Assembly: GCA_000830255.1 (NCBI GenBank)
Contig: JQIT01000012.1
Span: 27,481 to 91,480 of the forward strand
Source of the DNA: Sulfuricurvum sp. PC08-66
Lineage (GTDB): Bacteria; Campylobacterota; Campylobacteria; Campylobacterales; Sulfurimonadaceae
DNA length: 64,000 nt
Direction of reading: 5' to 3'
Position 1 is the first letter of the stretch. Each line of letters begins with the position of its first letter. The position numbers were made by a program, and so were the translations under genes. A model generated the notes under the pieces. That model saw only the letters and a program-made list of their open reading frames with translations, had not been told where the DNA came from and made no database searches. This document shows positions 1 through 8,290 of the stretch, one piece after another.

Positions 1-1525
1 TGCGCACGATGGGTTCATCGTGTGTATGTTGTGCATAGCTTGCCGTTGGCAATCCAAACGCCAACAGCAATGCCGCAATCGCCACGGCAGTTCGCGCTTG
101 GCGTACCTGTGCCAATTTTTTGCGCAGTGACGCAAAACGCCCTTTACTCACGAAAAGTATCCCAAACATTCCCAACGCCAAAAGCGCATACCCAATATAG
201 GTCACAAAGGTACCTGGGTCATTATTGACAGAGAGAACCGTACCTAGCTCATCTTGGTCGAAGCTGCTTTGAAAAAATCGGAACCCTTGATAATCAAGCA
301 CATGATTCATATAAATATGATAGGGCATCGTCACATTCGCCCCCTCATCGATAAGGGTAACGTGACTTGAATAGGAGGAGGGAGCCATCGACCCTGCATA
401 GCGCTCTAGCACGAAATCGTCTAGTCGTAGCGCAAAAGGAAGCTTGATAAGTTTGGCGCCATACGCAATCTCCACGCCTACATCGCCCAACACCGCTCGT
501 ACAGGTGTACCTACGCTATCGGCACTTCCCATGACGACGATCTCCTTCGACAGTGCACCGTATGTAATGCGAAAGGTCAAGGCGTCGGGATAATTCATCC
601 CATTTTTACCGCGCACCTCATCCTCTTTGGAGATGAGTTTTTTGGTGCCATGCAGTGTGAAATTTTTGAGTACGAAGCGCACATCGCCTAGGGCATAGAG
701 CATACGTGACTCTAGCGGTGTAGCAAGTGCAGGTTCGATCACCTTTTGCTCTTGGGTATCCATACTCATACTAAATAGCGGTGAGAGGTGTTGCATGACA
801 AGCTTGCCCTCTTGCACCATAATACGCACGCCCTCACCCATCGAGCTGTTACTCTCAAAATCAAACGTCAAACCCTCTTGGATATGCGTTTGGGATTGTC
901 CCAACAAAATGTTTTGAGGACCTTGTGTACCTGCTATCATCATCTCTATCATAGGAATACCCGATGGCTCTTCGATAAGGGCATAAGAGGCACTTGGCAT
1001 ATACCCTACAAGCTCTACCTCCACACTTTTACCCTCGCCAGAGAGTGTCGCATCGAAGCTATTGCCACCTAGCTTGGAAAAGAGCATCGATTTTTCGTAG
1101 GGAGTCGACACAAGAGCACCTGAAGCATCTTGCGTGAAGAGATTGGCTTGGATATAGGACTCTTGAGAGAACATCGTATCGTTGGTAGCGCCCTCTCGAA
1201 TATGTAGTGTCCCCTCATACCCAAAATAGCGCGTGATAGCCGCTCCTAGCAAGATAATCAAAAATGCCGCATGAAAAACGGTACGCATACGCGTGGGTTC
1301 TTTGAACATTCCAAATCGCACCATATTGGCAATGAGATTTGCCGCTAGCCACACATAGAGTAGCTCAAACCATTGAGCGTTATAGACAAGCGCCTTTGCT
1401 GTTGGTGTACCGTAATCGTTTTCGATAAAGGTAGCTGTCCCAATAGCCGCGGCAAAGAGCAAAAGCCCTATTGCCATAGCTTGCATCGAGAGCAAAAGTG
1501 AGGCGATTTTTTTGAGAATCGGCAT
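1..1525 (-). CDS. ccsBA: Cytochrome c synthetase CcsBA-type, ResB half (partial, runs off left edge)
   Basis: This is a reading frame of 508 codons with no stop, entering from the left edge. It begins at ATG 1523-1525 behind an AAGGAAAA ribosome site. The translation starts with a short cytoplasmic tail and a transmembrane helix (about residues 14-32). A second helix near residue 50 follows, then a third ending in ALLG-type residues near 95. A long periplasmic ResB/Ccs1 domain comes next, and a further helix near residue 460. This matches the N-terminal part of system II cytochrome c maturation proteins, which hand heme to CXXCH apocytochromes at the outer face of the inner membrane. In Campylobacterota ResB and CcsA are normally fused in one protein of about 1000 residues, so I infer a CcsA half with the WWD heme motif beyond the window. 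It lies 66 bases downstream of polA on the same strand and has its own likely promoter. Confidence 0.9.
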   Translation of the reverse strand, partial: MPILKKIASLLLSMQAMAIGLLLFAAAIGTATFIENDYGTPTAKALVYNAQWFELLYVWLAANLIANMVRFGMFKEPTRMRTVFHAAFLIILLGAAITRYFGYEGTLHIREGATNDTMFSQESYIQANLFTQDASGALVSTPYEKSMLFSKLGGNSFDATLSGEGKSVEVELVGYMPSASYALIEEPSGIPMIEMMIAGTQGPQNILLGQSQTHIQEGLTFDFESNSSMGEGVRIMVQEGKLVMQHLSPLFSMSMDTQEQKVIEPALATPLESRMLYALGDVRFVLKNFTLHGTKKLISKEDEVRGKNGMNYPDALTFRITYGALSKEIVVMGSADSVGTPVRAVLGDVGVEIAYGAKLIKLPFALRLDDFVLERYAGSMAPSSYSSHVTLIDEGANVTMPYHIYMNHVLDYQGFRFFQSSFDQDELGTVLSVNNDPGTFVTYIGYALLALGMFGILFVSKGRFASLRKKLAQVRQARTAVAIAALLLAFGLPTASYAQHTHDEPIVR

Positions 1526-1555
1526 ATAATTTTTCCTTATTTGGTAAAGTGGAGT

Positions 1556-1561
1556 ATTGTA
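1556..1561 (-). promoter_or_regulatory. -10 box for ccsBA
   Basis: TACAAT on the minus strand, preceded by G, lies 30 bases upstream of the ccsBA ATG in the gap after polA. No good -35 box is visible. Campylobacterota housekeeping promoters rely mainly on the -10 element, so this is a plausible start site, not a proven one. Confidence 0.45.
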
Positions 1562-1591
1562 CTTAAAGAGCCTAAACCATGCGTTAATTTT

Positions 1592-4321
1592 TTATTTGAG
1601 CTCGCCCCAACGCGACGCGATGGCGACACTACACTCTAGAGGCACACGAAGGGTATAAATCCCCTCCATGATGTGGCGAAAGTGTTGCGCATAGGCATCT
1701 GCCTTGTCGCTATCGACCTCGAAAATCAACTCATCGTGAATTTGCAAGAGCATCACAGCATCGCTTTTATCTTCTAGAATTTTTGAAATCGCAATCATCG
1801 CCATCTTGATGAGATCAGCGGCACTGCCTTGGAATACCGTATTGACCGCCTCACGCTTGAATCCAGCGCGAAGCATCGGTGCCGCCGTAGCATAATCAAA
1901 CCATCGACGTCGCCCCAAGAGTGTCTCGACATACCCTTGCGATTCGCTAGCTTCTGCAATGCCTGACAAAAAATCCTTGACCGTAGGAAACGAAGCAAAA
2001 TAGCGCTCGATGATGCCTTTGGCTTCAGAGGTAGAGATACCCAACGTTTCGCTCAGTTTTTTGGGTCCCATGCCGTAAAGCAATCCAAAGTTGACCGTCT
2101 TTGCCACAGCGCGTTTGGCTTGTGCCGCCTCCTCCCCAAAAAGCGTACGTGCTGTTTGGGTGTGAATATCTAGCCCCTTTTGGAAGCTCTCTACCAATAC
2201 AGGGTCTTGCGAAAAGTGCGCTAGTAGACGTAGCTCGATTTGAGAGTAGTCGATACCGATGAAGGTTTTGCCCTCACGTGCGACAAAGGCGTTGCGAATT
2301 TGTCGTCCGATGGCAGTTTTGGTAGGGATATTTTGGAGATTGGGATTCTTGCTACTCAATCGTCCTGTCGCTGTACCTGTCTGAATGAAGGAGGTGAAGA
2401 TGGCGTGCTCTGGGTGTGCACTGCCCAAGGCAATAAGCGGCTCGATATAGGTCGAATAGAGTTTGAACTGCTCTCGATACTCTAAGAGTTTGGGCACGAT
2501 AGAGTGCGCATCGACAAGCGCATCGAGTACCTTTTCATCGGTGCTGTAGCCTGTTTTGTTCTTTTTCTGGGTATCTAGTCCCAATTTTTCAAAGAGTATG
2601 ACCCCTAGCTGTTTGGGCGAATTGATATTGAAACTCTCCCCTGCAAGGGCATAAATCTCCTGTTCCAATGCCCCCAAAGAGTGTTTGAACTCTATGGACA
2701 GATTTTGCAAAAAGGGCACATCGACACAAATACCTGCATGCTCCATGCGTATGAGTGTATCGACGAAAGGATACTCTACACTGCGTGCTACCTCTAGCAA
2801 GCGCTCACCTCCACGTGTAGGCAGTAGCGACATGAGATGGAGATAGAGCTTGTAGGTCATCCATGCATCTTCTGCGGCGTAGCGCGTCGCATCGGCGATA
2901 TCGACGCTAGCGAAGGTATCCCCTTTTTTGACCGTCGCGCTAAAACGAATCATCGGATGGGCAAAAAATCGCTCCGCCAACGCATCCAATCCCACACGCC
3001 AACTGCTATCGAGCAACCACGCCAAGAGCATCGTATCGGCGTAGATATATTGGTGTTTTATCCCTAGCCAATCGTAGATAAACCCAAGGTCAAATTTGAG
3101 ATTGTGTCCCACGATAGGGCGTTGCAAGATTCTACGCAAACCCTCTTTGGCATCTTCGATGGCGACTTGCTCACCCACACCCAAATAGCTGTGCGCGAAG
3201 GGGACATAGTAGCCTCGGGTCTCATCGATGGCGAAGCTGTACCCCACCAGCGTATCATCCCCACGCTCTAGCCCCGTCGTCTCGGTATCGAGTGCTATAA
3301 GCGTATCCATGGGTATCGCATCGACCACGGCAAAAAGTTTTTGTGCCGTATCGAGCGTAATGGCTTCAAAGTGCAAAGCCTGCTGTAGCGGTGTGCTCTC
3401 TTGCGAAAGTTTTGGGCTACTTTTGGTAGGTACTGAAGCAGAAGTAGCATGCCCATCGAGTTTGCCTTGGGCGCGAAGCTGTCGTATCTGCGCGTTCATA
3501 TCGTAGGCGAAAAGGTCATCGACAATCCCCAGCAGTGGCTCTGGCGGCAAATCGTAGGTGTGAAAATCGACACTCTCGAAGAGACTATTGTGCAGACGTA
3601 CCAGTTCTCGACTACGATAAGCATCCTCTCGATAGGTGACCAAAAGCTCACGAATACGTGGCGGTGTCACCTCATCGATACGTGCATAGAGCGCATCGAG
3701 CGTCTCAAACTGTGCCAAGAGCTTTTGCGCCGTCACTTTGCCAATGCCCTTGACCCCTGGGACATTGTCCGCCGTATCTCCAATGAGCGATTGATAATCG
3801 ACGAACTGCTTGGGTGTCACACCATATTTCTCGATACACGCCGCTTCGTTCATCACCTTGCGTTTGATAGCATCGACCACCACAATATGCCCATCATCGA
3901 TGAGCTGATAGAGGTCTTTGTCGTGACTGACGATGCGCACATCCATGCCTGCATTTTTGGCTAATTGCGCCACGGTAGCGATAATGTCGTCGGCTTCGTA
4001 GCCCTCCTTGCCCAACATCGCAAAGCCCATCTTCTCTATCCATTCCATGGCGATAGGGAGCTGTTTTTTCAGCTCTTCGGGTGCCTCTTCGCGATTGGCT
4101 TTGTAGCTCTCATCGAGGGTTTTGCGTACGCTTTGCCCTTTGGTATCGATAGCGAAAAGAATATAGTCGGTTTTGTGATCACGCTCGATTTGAGAGATGA
4201 AATTCAAAAACCCTGTCAAAAGCCCCGTAGGAAACCCCTGCGCATTGGTCAAAGGAGGCAAGGCATAAAAGGAGCGAAACAAAAAGCCGAAGGTATCGAT
4301 GATGGTGATGGTTTTGCGCAT
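1592..4321 (-). CDS. polA: DNA polymerase I
   Basis: At 909 residues this is full length for PolI, the repair and Okazaki-fragment polymerase. Residues 1-290 are the 5'-nuclease, with the metal-binding acidic residues D9, D59, D111-D112, D134/D136 and the helix-hairpin-helix block with D182/D185. Residues 335-500 are the 3'-5' proofreading domain, and all its catalytic residues are visible: D345 and E347 (DTET), D411, and Y481/D485. Residues 500-909 are the polymerase, with D691 in the DYSQIELR motif, the O-helix near 737-751 (KTVNFGLLYG) and H862-D863-E864. Many bacterial PolI proteins have lost proofreading; this one should keep it. It starts with ATG 13 bases after uvrA ends, so the two repair genes probably share a transcript. 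Confidence 0.97.
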   Translation of the reverse strand: MRKTITIIDTFGFLFRSFYALPPLTNAQGFPTGLLTGFLNFISQIERDHKTDYILFAIDTKGQSVRKTLDESYKANREEAPEELKKQLPIAMEWIEKMGFAMLGKEGYEADDIIATVAQLAKNAGMDVRIVSHDKDLYQLIDDGHIVVVDAIKRKVMNEAACIEKYGVTPKQFVDYQSLIGDTADNVPGVKGIGKVTAQKLLAQFETLDALYARIDEVTPPRIRELLVTYREDAYRSRELVRLHNSLFESVDFHTYDLPPEPLLGIVDDLFAYDMNAQIRQLRAQGKLDGHATSASVPTKSSPKLSQESTPLQQALHFEAITLDTAQKLFAVVDAIPMDTLIALDTETTGLERGDDTLVGYSFAIDETRGYYVPFAHSYLGVGEQVAIEDAKEGLRRILQRPIVGHNLKFDLGFIYDWLGIKHQYIYADTMLLAWLLDSSWRVGLDALAERFFAHPMIRFSATVKKGDTFASVDIADATRYAAEDAWMTYKLYLHLMSLLPTRGGERLLEVARSVEYPFVDTLIRMEHAGICVDVPFLQNLSIEFKHSLGALEQEIYALAGESFNINSPKQLGVILFEKLGLDTQKKNKTGYSTDEKVLDALVDAHSIVPKLLEYREQFKLYSTYIEPLIALGSAHPEHAIFTSFIQTGTATGRLSSKNPNLQNIPTKTAIGRQIRNAFVAREGKTFIGIDYSQIELRLLAHFSQDPVLVESFQKGLDIHTQTARTLFGEEAAQAKRAVAKTVNFGLLYGMGPKKLSETLGISTSEAKGIIERYFASFPTVKDFLSGIAEASESQGYVETLLGRRRWFDYATAAPMLRAGFKREAVNTVFQGSAADLIKMAMIAISKILEDKSDAVMLLQIHDELIFEVDSDKADAYAQHFRHIMEGIYTLRVPLECSVAIASRWGELK

Positions 4322-4334
4322 GGATTACCCTCTT

Positions 4335-7148
4335 TTATAGTTTCAACTCTTTAGCCAAAAATTGCCCTGTATAGCTACCTGTCGTTGCGTGTGTGCTTGC
4401 CACCTCTTCGGGAGAGCCAAGAGCGATGATGCGCCCTCCTTTGCTTCCCCCTTCAGGACCCATATCGATGATATAGTCCGCGTTTTTGATCATGTCGAGG
4501 TTGTGCTCGATGACCAGCACCGTATTGCCTAGCTCTACGAAGGAGTGCAGCACTTTGGTGAGGCGATTGACATCATCGAAGTGCAATCCCGTCGTAGGCT
4601 CATCGAGGATATAGAGCGTCTGCCCTGTGTCGCGACGGCTTAGCTCTTTGGCGAGTTTGATACGTTGCGCTTCACCGCCTGAAAGCGTCGTAGCATTTTG
4701 TCCCAAGGTAATATAGTCCAGCCCCACCGCGCTAAGCGTATCGAGTTTGGCGTGGATTTTGGGGATCGCTTTGAAAAACTCATTGGCTTCGCCCACTGAC
4801 ATATTGAGGACATCAGAGATAGTCTTGCCTTTGTAGAGGACATCAAGCGTTTGGGGGTTGTAGCGTTTGCCATGACACGCATCACAGTCCACCATGATGT
4901 CAGGTAGGAAGTGCATCTCGATTTTGATAGAGCCTTCGCCTTGGCACTTTTCGCATCTGCCGCCTTTGACATTGAAGCTGAATCGACTCGCGGTAAAGCC
5001 TCGCACTTGCGCATCTTTGGTCTTGGCAAAGAGTTCACGTATCTCATCCATCACGCCCGTGTAGGTAGCAGGATTGGAGCGTGGGGTGCGTCCGATGGGG
5101 CTTTGGTCGAGGTAGATGACCTTATCGAGCGCTTCGAGACCCTCGATAGTGACCCCTTTGATTTTGGTGATACGTTTGGCGTGGTTGAGCGATTCGCGTG
5201 CCACAGGCAGAAGCGTCTGCAAAATCAAGCTACTTTTACCGCTACCGCTCACCCCTGTGACACACACAAAATTGCCTAGCGGGATACGCACGCTGATGTT
5301 TTCGATATTGTTGATGACGACATCGCTGATGCTTATCCATTTCTCTTGTGCGCGTCGATAGAAATACTCAATTTTTTTGGTGCCGTTGAGGTACTGCGCG
5401 GTGAGCGTATTGCTTTTGAACAGCGCCTCTTTGCGTCCTGCGAAAACTACCTCACCTCCAAATTTGCCCGCCCCTGGACCGATATCGACGATGAAGTCGG
5501 CATTTTCGATGGTCTCTTTGTCGTGCTCTACGACGATGACGGTGTTGCCCTTCTCTTGGAGGCTTCGTAGGGTACGGATGAGCTTGAGCGTGTCGCGCTC
5601 GTGCAGTCCGATACTTGGCTCATCTAGGACATACATCACCCCTGTCAGCCCGCTACCAATTTGCGATGCGATACGAATACGCTGTGCCTCGCCCCCTGAA
5701 ATCGTACGTGTGTCACGTCCTAGCGTGAGGTACCCTAGCCCCACATCGTAGAGGAAAAAGAGACGCTCTTTGATTTCATTGAAAATCGGCTCTGCAATCA
5801 TCGTATATTGGCTAGAGAGGTAGCTGAAATTGTCGCCGTTTTGAAAAAAGGCGTGACTGTTTTCGATAGGCATGGTGATGATATCGGCGATGCCGTGATT
5901 GGCGACCTTGACAGAGAGCGACTCTTTTTTGAGACGATTACCACCGCACACATCGCATTTTTTTTCGGACATATATTCGGTGAGGTCTTTTTCATCCTTG
6001 AACATATCGTAGGCGATTTTGATCACCCCGGGCCATGTGCGTTTGAGTCGATGGCGCTTCCATACGAGTTCCACCTCCTCGATACCGCCGTGCAAAATTG
6101 CCTTTTGTTGATACTCCTCTAGCTCATCGAAAGCGACTTTGGTGCTGATACCTTGCGCATCACAAAAGGCTTTGAGGAAGGTGGAGTAGTACCCTTTGTT
6201 GAAGCCGTACATGATTTTGACCGCGCCCTTATCGATGGACAAATGTGGATCGAGAATTTTTTCCATATCGATGGCGTAGCGAATCCCTAGACCATCACAC
6301 GAAGGACATGCACCCTTGGGAGAGTTGAACGAAAACGAAAGCGGTTCCAATGGCTCAAAAGAGATTTTGCAGTCAAAACAGGCCAAATGTTGCGAGTAGT
6401 GAATATGTTGCGGGACGTTCTCATACTCAGCGAAGTTGAGCACCTCCACCTCCATCTCACCGTAGCTCTCTTTGAGCGCCTTTTCGATGCCATCGGCGAT
6501 ACGTTCACGGTTCTCTTCTTTGATAGCTAGACGGTCGATGACCACTTTTATCGTATGTTTTTTAGTCTTGCCTAGCTCTATCTCTTCATCCAGACGCACC
6601 GTCACCCCATCGATGACCGCACGCACGTACCCTTTTTGCCCTAGCGCAACGAGCAAATCATTGAACGAACCCTTTTTCTCGCGTACCAATGGCGCCATGA
6701 GGACGATTTTGGCACCTTCGGGGAGTTTGAGCACTTCGGCGATGATGTCAGAGATGCTCATTTGGGTGATAGGTTTGCCACACTCATGGCAGTGCTGTTT
6801 GCCGATACGCGCATAGAGCAAGCGCAAATAGTCATAAATTTCTGTGATGGTGCCCACGGTCGAGCGGGGATTTTTGGAGGTGGTTTTTTGGTCGATGGCG
6901 ATAGCAGGGGTGAGACCCTCTATCTTGTCCACATCGGGCTTGCCTACCTTGTCGAGGAATTGGCGCGCATAGGAGGAGAGTGACTCGATATAGCGGCGTT
7001 GTCCCTCGGCATAGAGCGTATCGAAGGCAAGCGTCGATTTGCCGCTACCACTTAGCCCTGTAAAAACAATGAGTTCATTTTTGGGAATCGAAAGAGAGAT
7101 ATTTTTGAGGTTGTTTTCGCGTGCACCGCGGATTTTGATTTCGTCCAT
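4335..7148 (-). CDS. uvrA: Excinuclease ABC subunit A
   Basis: The product has 937 residues, normal for UvrA, the damage-recognition ATPase of nucleotide excision repair that loads UvrB. The first Walker A lies at 31-38 (GLSGSGKS) and a second in the C-terminal half (GVSGSGKSS). Both ABC signatures are present (SGGEAQR twice), as are both Walker B/D-loops (LDEPSIGLH and LDEPTTGLH). Zinc-binding CxxC pairs are seen around CHECG and CDVCGG, and the C-terminal zinc module is bounded by CEKC and CDAC. It is the first gene of a uvrA-polA transcript. The 145 bases upstream hold no gene and abut a REP-like palindrome. Confidence 0.97.
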   Translation of the reverse strand: MDEIKIRGARENNLKNISLSIPKNELIVFTGLSGSGKSTLAFDTLYAEGQRRYIESLSSYARQFLDKVGKPDVDKIEGLTPAIAIDQKTTSKNPRSTVGTITEIYDYLRLLYARIGKQHCHECGKPITQMSISDIIAEVLKLPEGAKIVLMAPLVREKKGSFNDLLVALGQKGYVRAVIDGVTVRLDEEIELGKTKKHTIKVVIDRLAIKEENRERIADGIEKALKESYGEMEVEVLNFAEYENVPQHIHYSQHLACFDCKISFEPLEPLSFSFNSPKGACPSCDGLGIRYAIDMEKILDPHLSIDKGAVKIMYGFNKGYYSTFLKAFCDAQGISTKVAFDELEEYQQKAILHGGIEEVELVWKRHRLKRTWPGVIKIAYDMFKDEKDLTEYMSEKKCDVCGGNRLKKESLSVKVANHGIADIITMPIENSHAFFQNGDNFSYLSSQYTMIAEPIFNEIKERLFFLYDVGLGYLTLGRDTRTISGGEAQRIRIASQIGSGLTGVMYVLDEPSIGLHERDTLKLIRTLRSLQEKGNTVIVVEHDKETIENADFIVDIGPGAGKFGGEVVFAGRKEALFKSNTLTAQYLNGTKKIEYFYRRAQEKWISISDVVINNIENISVRIPLGNFVCVTGVSGSGKSSLILQTLLPVARESLNHAKRITKIKGVTIEGLEALDKVIYLDQSPIGRTPRSNPATYTGVMDEIRELFAKTKDAQVRGFTASRFSFNVKGGRCEKCQGEGSIKIEMHFLPDIMVDCDACHGKRYNPQTLDVLYKGKTISDVLNMSVGEANEFFKAIPKIHAKLDTLSAVGLDYITLGQNATTLSGGEAQRIKLAKELSRRDTGQTLYILDEPTTGLHFDDVNRLTKVLHSFVELGNTVLVIEHNLDMIKNADYIIDMGPEGGSKGGRIIALGSPEEVASTHATTGSYTGQFLAKELKL

Positions 7149-7259
7149 GTAAGACCTGACAGTATGAGGTAAGAGCGCGGCGATACTAGCTTATATCGTG
7201 TTAGAGCGAGGTTAAGAAAAGAGAGTAGCGGTTGTCGCTAGAGCGCTTGGAAGCTTTGG

Positions 7260-7282
7260 GGAAGTGAGGCTTTAGCCTCGCC
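7260..7282 (+). repeat. REP-like palindrome, copy 1
   Basis: A GGAAGTG head is followed by a perfect 6-base stem (GAGGCT, loop TT, AGCCTC at 7266-7279) and a CGCC tail. It lies 11 bases beyond the stop of the PIN-toxin remnant. The same head, loop and tail recur at 7739 (half copy) and, inverted, at 11629, where the stem sequence differs by paired changes. This layout of short conserved head plus palindrome is typical of REP elements moved by RAYT/TnpA-REP transposases. No such transposase is in the window. It could also act as a transcription stop for the antitoxin locus. Confidence 0.7.
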
Positions 7283-7293
7283 TGCTTAGGTCT

Positions 7294-7392
7294 TTATGAT
7301 TTGAGGCACTTTTGTAAATTTTTATCAAAAGTTTTGACGGTAAAGATTTTGGATTTTGCACACAAGACACAATCAACGAAGTCGATATTTTT
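7294..7392 (-). pseudogene. Remnant of a PIN-domain toxin (C-terminal 32 residues)
   Basis: A frame on the minus strand reads KNIDFVDCVLCAKS, then IFTVKTFDKNLQKCLK, and stops at 7294-7296. This is the signature end of VapC-like PIN ribonucleases: the DFVDCxL helix carrying a catalytic Asp, then the TFDKxL strand-helix. The remaining roughly 100 N-terminal residues are absent, because the upstream DNA is the antitoxin gene itself. The stub overlaps the last codons of the antitoxin in another frame. A deletion evidently joined the antitoxin 3' end to the toxin 3' end, perhaps in the A-run near 7390. It cannot be an active nuclease. Confidence 0.75.
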
Positions 7393-7615
7393 CTATGACG
7401 TGTGCTTCCCAAGCCCCATCTTCTAGTGCTATCTTGGTTGGGTCTGCATAGCGGTTCAAGCTCCCTGCAAGTGAGGCAATGTCGCTGGACGAAGTGGGCA
7501 TCACCGATTGCTCATCGAGGGCGAACATCAAAAATTCGACGGGGCGGTTGAGATACTCTTGGGGGATTTTGAGGTAAAAATCAGTGGATTGCGGAGTGAT
7601 GACTTCTCGTATCAT
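7373..7615 (-). CDS. Orphan antitoxin of a PIN-type toxin-antitoxin pair
   Basis: The product has 80 residues, with ATG at 7613-7615 behind a GGAGAG ribosome site. The N-terminal part (EVITPQS, then IPQEYLNRPVEF) resembles small beta-rich antitoxins that precede PIN toxins. The C-terminal part has the toxin-binding consensus of that group: a LAGSL-x-RYADP block, then acidic-AW and EKY. Assignment rests on my recognition of this pattern and on the PIN remnant that follows directly (7294-7392). No intact toxin is present, so it is an orphan. It may autoregulate its own promoter (TATAAT 7645-7650, minus). The length is ordinary for the family and the frame looks intact. Confidence 0.65.
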   Translation of the reverse strand: MIREVITPQSTDFYLKIPQEYLNRPVEFLMFALDEQSVMPTSSSDIASLAGSLNRYADPTKIALEDGAWEAHVIEKYRLR

Positions 7616-7644
7616 GGGACTCTCCTCGATTGGAATAGGAGGAG

Positions 7645-7650
7645 ATTATA
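7645..7650 (-). promoter_or_regulatory. -10 box of the orphan antitoxin gene
   Basis: TATAAT on the minus strand lies 30 bases upstream of the antitoxin ATG. The -35 region is poor. The short leader contains two TCCTC/GAGGA half-sites that could be a self-binding operator, but this is only inference. Confidence 0.45.
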
Positions 7651-7738
7651 GCCAAGATTTTTCGGTACAGCCTAGCGCGGTGACTGTGGTGCTATCGAGG
7701 AGAGGAATTTTATCGATTTGGTTTTGCTGTACTTTTTT

Positions 7739-7756
7739 GGAAGTGAGGCTTTCGCC
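7739..7756 (+). repeat. REP-like element, copy 2 (half palindrome)
   Basis: GGAAGTGAGGCTTT matches copy 1 exactly, then the CGCC tail follows at once, so the returning arm of the stem is missing. Four of the next eight bases (CTTA) also match copy 1. It lies about 40 bases beyond the stop of the second toxin remnant, the same relative place as copy 1. Confidence 0.6.
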
Positions 7757-7794
7757 AACTTATGTGCTAATTATGGTCTATCAAGTAGGAAGCA

Positions 7795-7957
7795 TCAACC
7801 AAAAAATCTTTCGTAAGCGTCATGGTTGCCAATCCAAAACCAAGTCGCTTGGTTGTTTTCAAAAATACACAACACCCTTAGACCTAGTGTGATACGAGCT
7901 GACCAGATATTTTGAGCGGTGTTAATTGATTTGAACCGTGGTAAACAACTCAATCAT
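7795..7957 (-). pseudogene. Remnant of a RelE/ParE-fold toxin (N-terminal stub plus C-terminal third)
   Basis: The toxin ATG overlaps the antitoxin stop (ATGA at 7954-7957) but its frame closes after 11 codons (TAA 7922-7924). A shifted frame then reads NIWSARITLGLRVLC, then TWFWIGNHDAYERFFG, ending at TGA 7795-7797. This ending is the C-terminal strand and tail of a RelE-superfamily toxin group whose members carry SxRI, RxL and WFWIGxHxEY. I infer that the middle of the gene was deleted with loss of frame, leaving a dead toxin. The start overlap shows it was once translationally coupled to the antitoxin upstream. Confidence 0.72.
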
Positions 7958-8169
7958 AATCGCGTTTCGTCAAATGCTTTTTTCTCCATTTTGCGGACAT
8001 TAGACGCAAAAGCTTCGAGTGATGCCGAGGTGGATTTAAAAGACTTGTCCCAGTTATAGTCGTCCATGATATCGGCTATGACGGTGCGGAATTGTTCGAC
8101 TGCACCCTCTTGGACTTCGAGCGGAAGGGCTTCGACCATTGTGCTTAGGGTTTGGCTGGCTGTTGTCAT
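7954..8169 (-). CDS. Orphan antitoxin of a RelE-type pair
   Basis: I place the start at ATG 8167-8169 (MTTASQTL), which has a GGAG ribosome site; a longer frame to 8205 lacks one. The product is 71 residues. The pattern MTTASQ, a leucine-rich helix with LPLEVQE, and W-D-x-SF followed by a SLEAF helix is what I associate with small helical antitoxins paired with WFWIG-type RelE toxins. Its 3' end overlaps the start of the dead toxin at 7795-7957. No live toxin is nearby, so it is an orphan that may still protect against related toxins or bind DNA. Confidence 0.65.
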   Translation of the reverse strand: MTTASQTLSTMVEALPLEVQEGAVEQFRTVIADIMDDYNWDKSFKSTSASLEAFASNVRKMEKKAFDETRL

Positions 8170-8227
8170 TTTTGGCTCCAAAAATAAATTATTAGATTTT
8201 ATCACACCAACCTAATCTTCAAGTACA

Positions 8228-8245
8228 TGCCACACATGCGTGGCA
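8228..8245. repeat. Small hairpin downstream of hamB
   Basis: TGCCAC and GTGGCA form a 6-base stem with a 6-base loop between the end of hamB and the start of the second antitoxin. No T-run follows on either strand, so it is a weak terminator candidate only. Confidence 0.3.
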
Positions 8246-8290
8246 CTATCGAGGTGGAGGGAAAAGAAGAACTTAACCTTTTAAATTTAT

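Larger units (their letters stand above)
7616..7953. other. Gene-poor stretch between two antitoxin genes
   Basis: No intact gene was found in these 338 bases. Going from low to high coordinates they hold the -10 box of the orphan antitoxin (7645-7650), a half copy of the REP-like element (7739-7756) and the toxin remnant described separately (7795-7957). A plus-strand open frame crosses the region but shows no family features and overlaps the antitoxin start, so I do not call it. Confidence 0.7.

Noticed and set aside
3449..3964. Plus-strand frame of 171 codons inside polA
   Set aside because: It is antisense to conserved 5'-nuclease codons; its openness follows from the codon use of polA. 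Many similar frames in the window were dropped for the same reason.
7584..7892. Plus-strand open frame of 102 codons across the antitoxin gap
   Set aside because: It overlaps the antitoxin start and the toxin remnant on the other strand and shows no family features.
8228..8245. Hairpin after hamB as a rho-independent terminator
   Set aside because: The stem is only six bases and no T-run follows on either strand.
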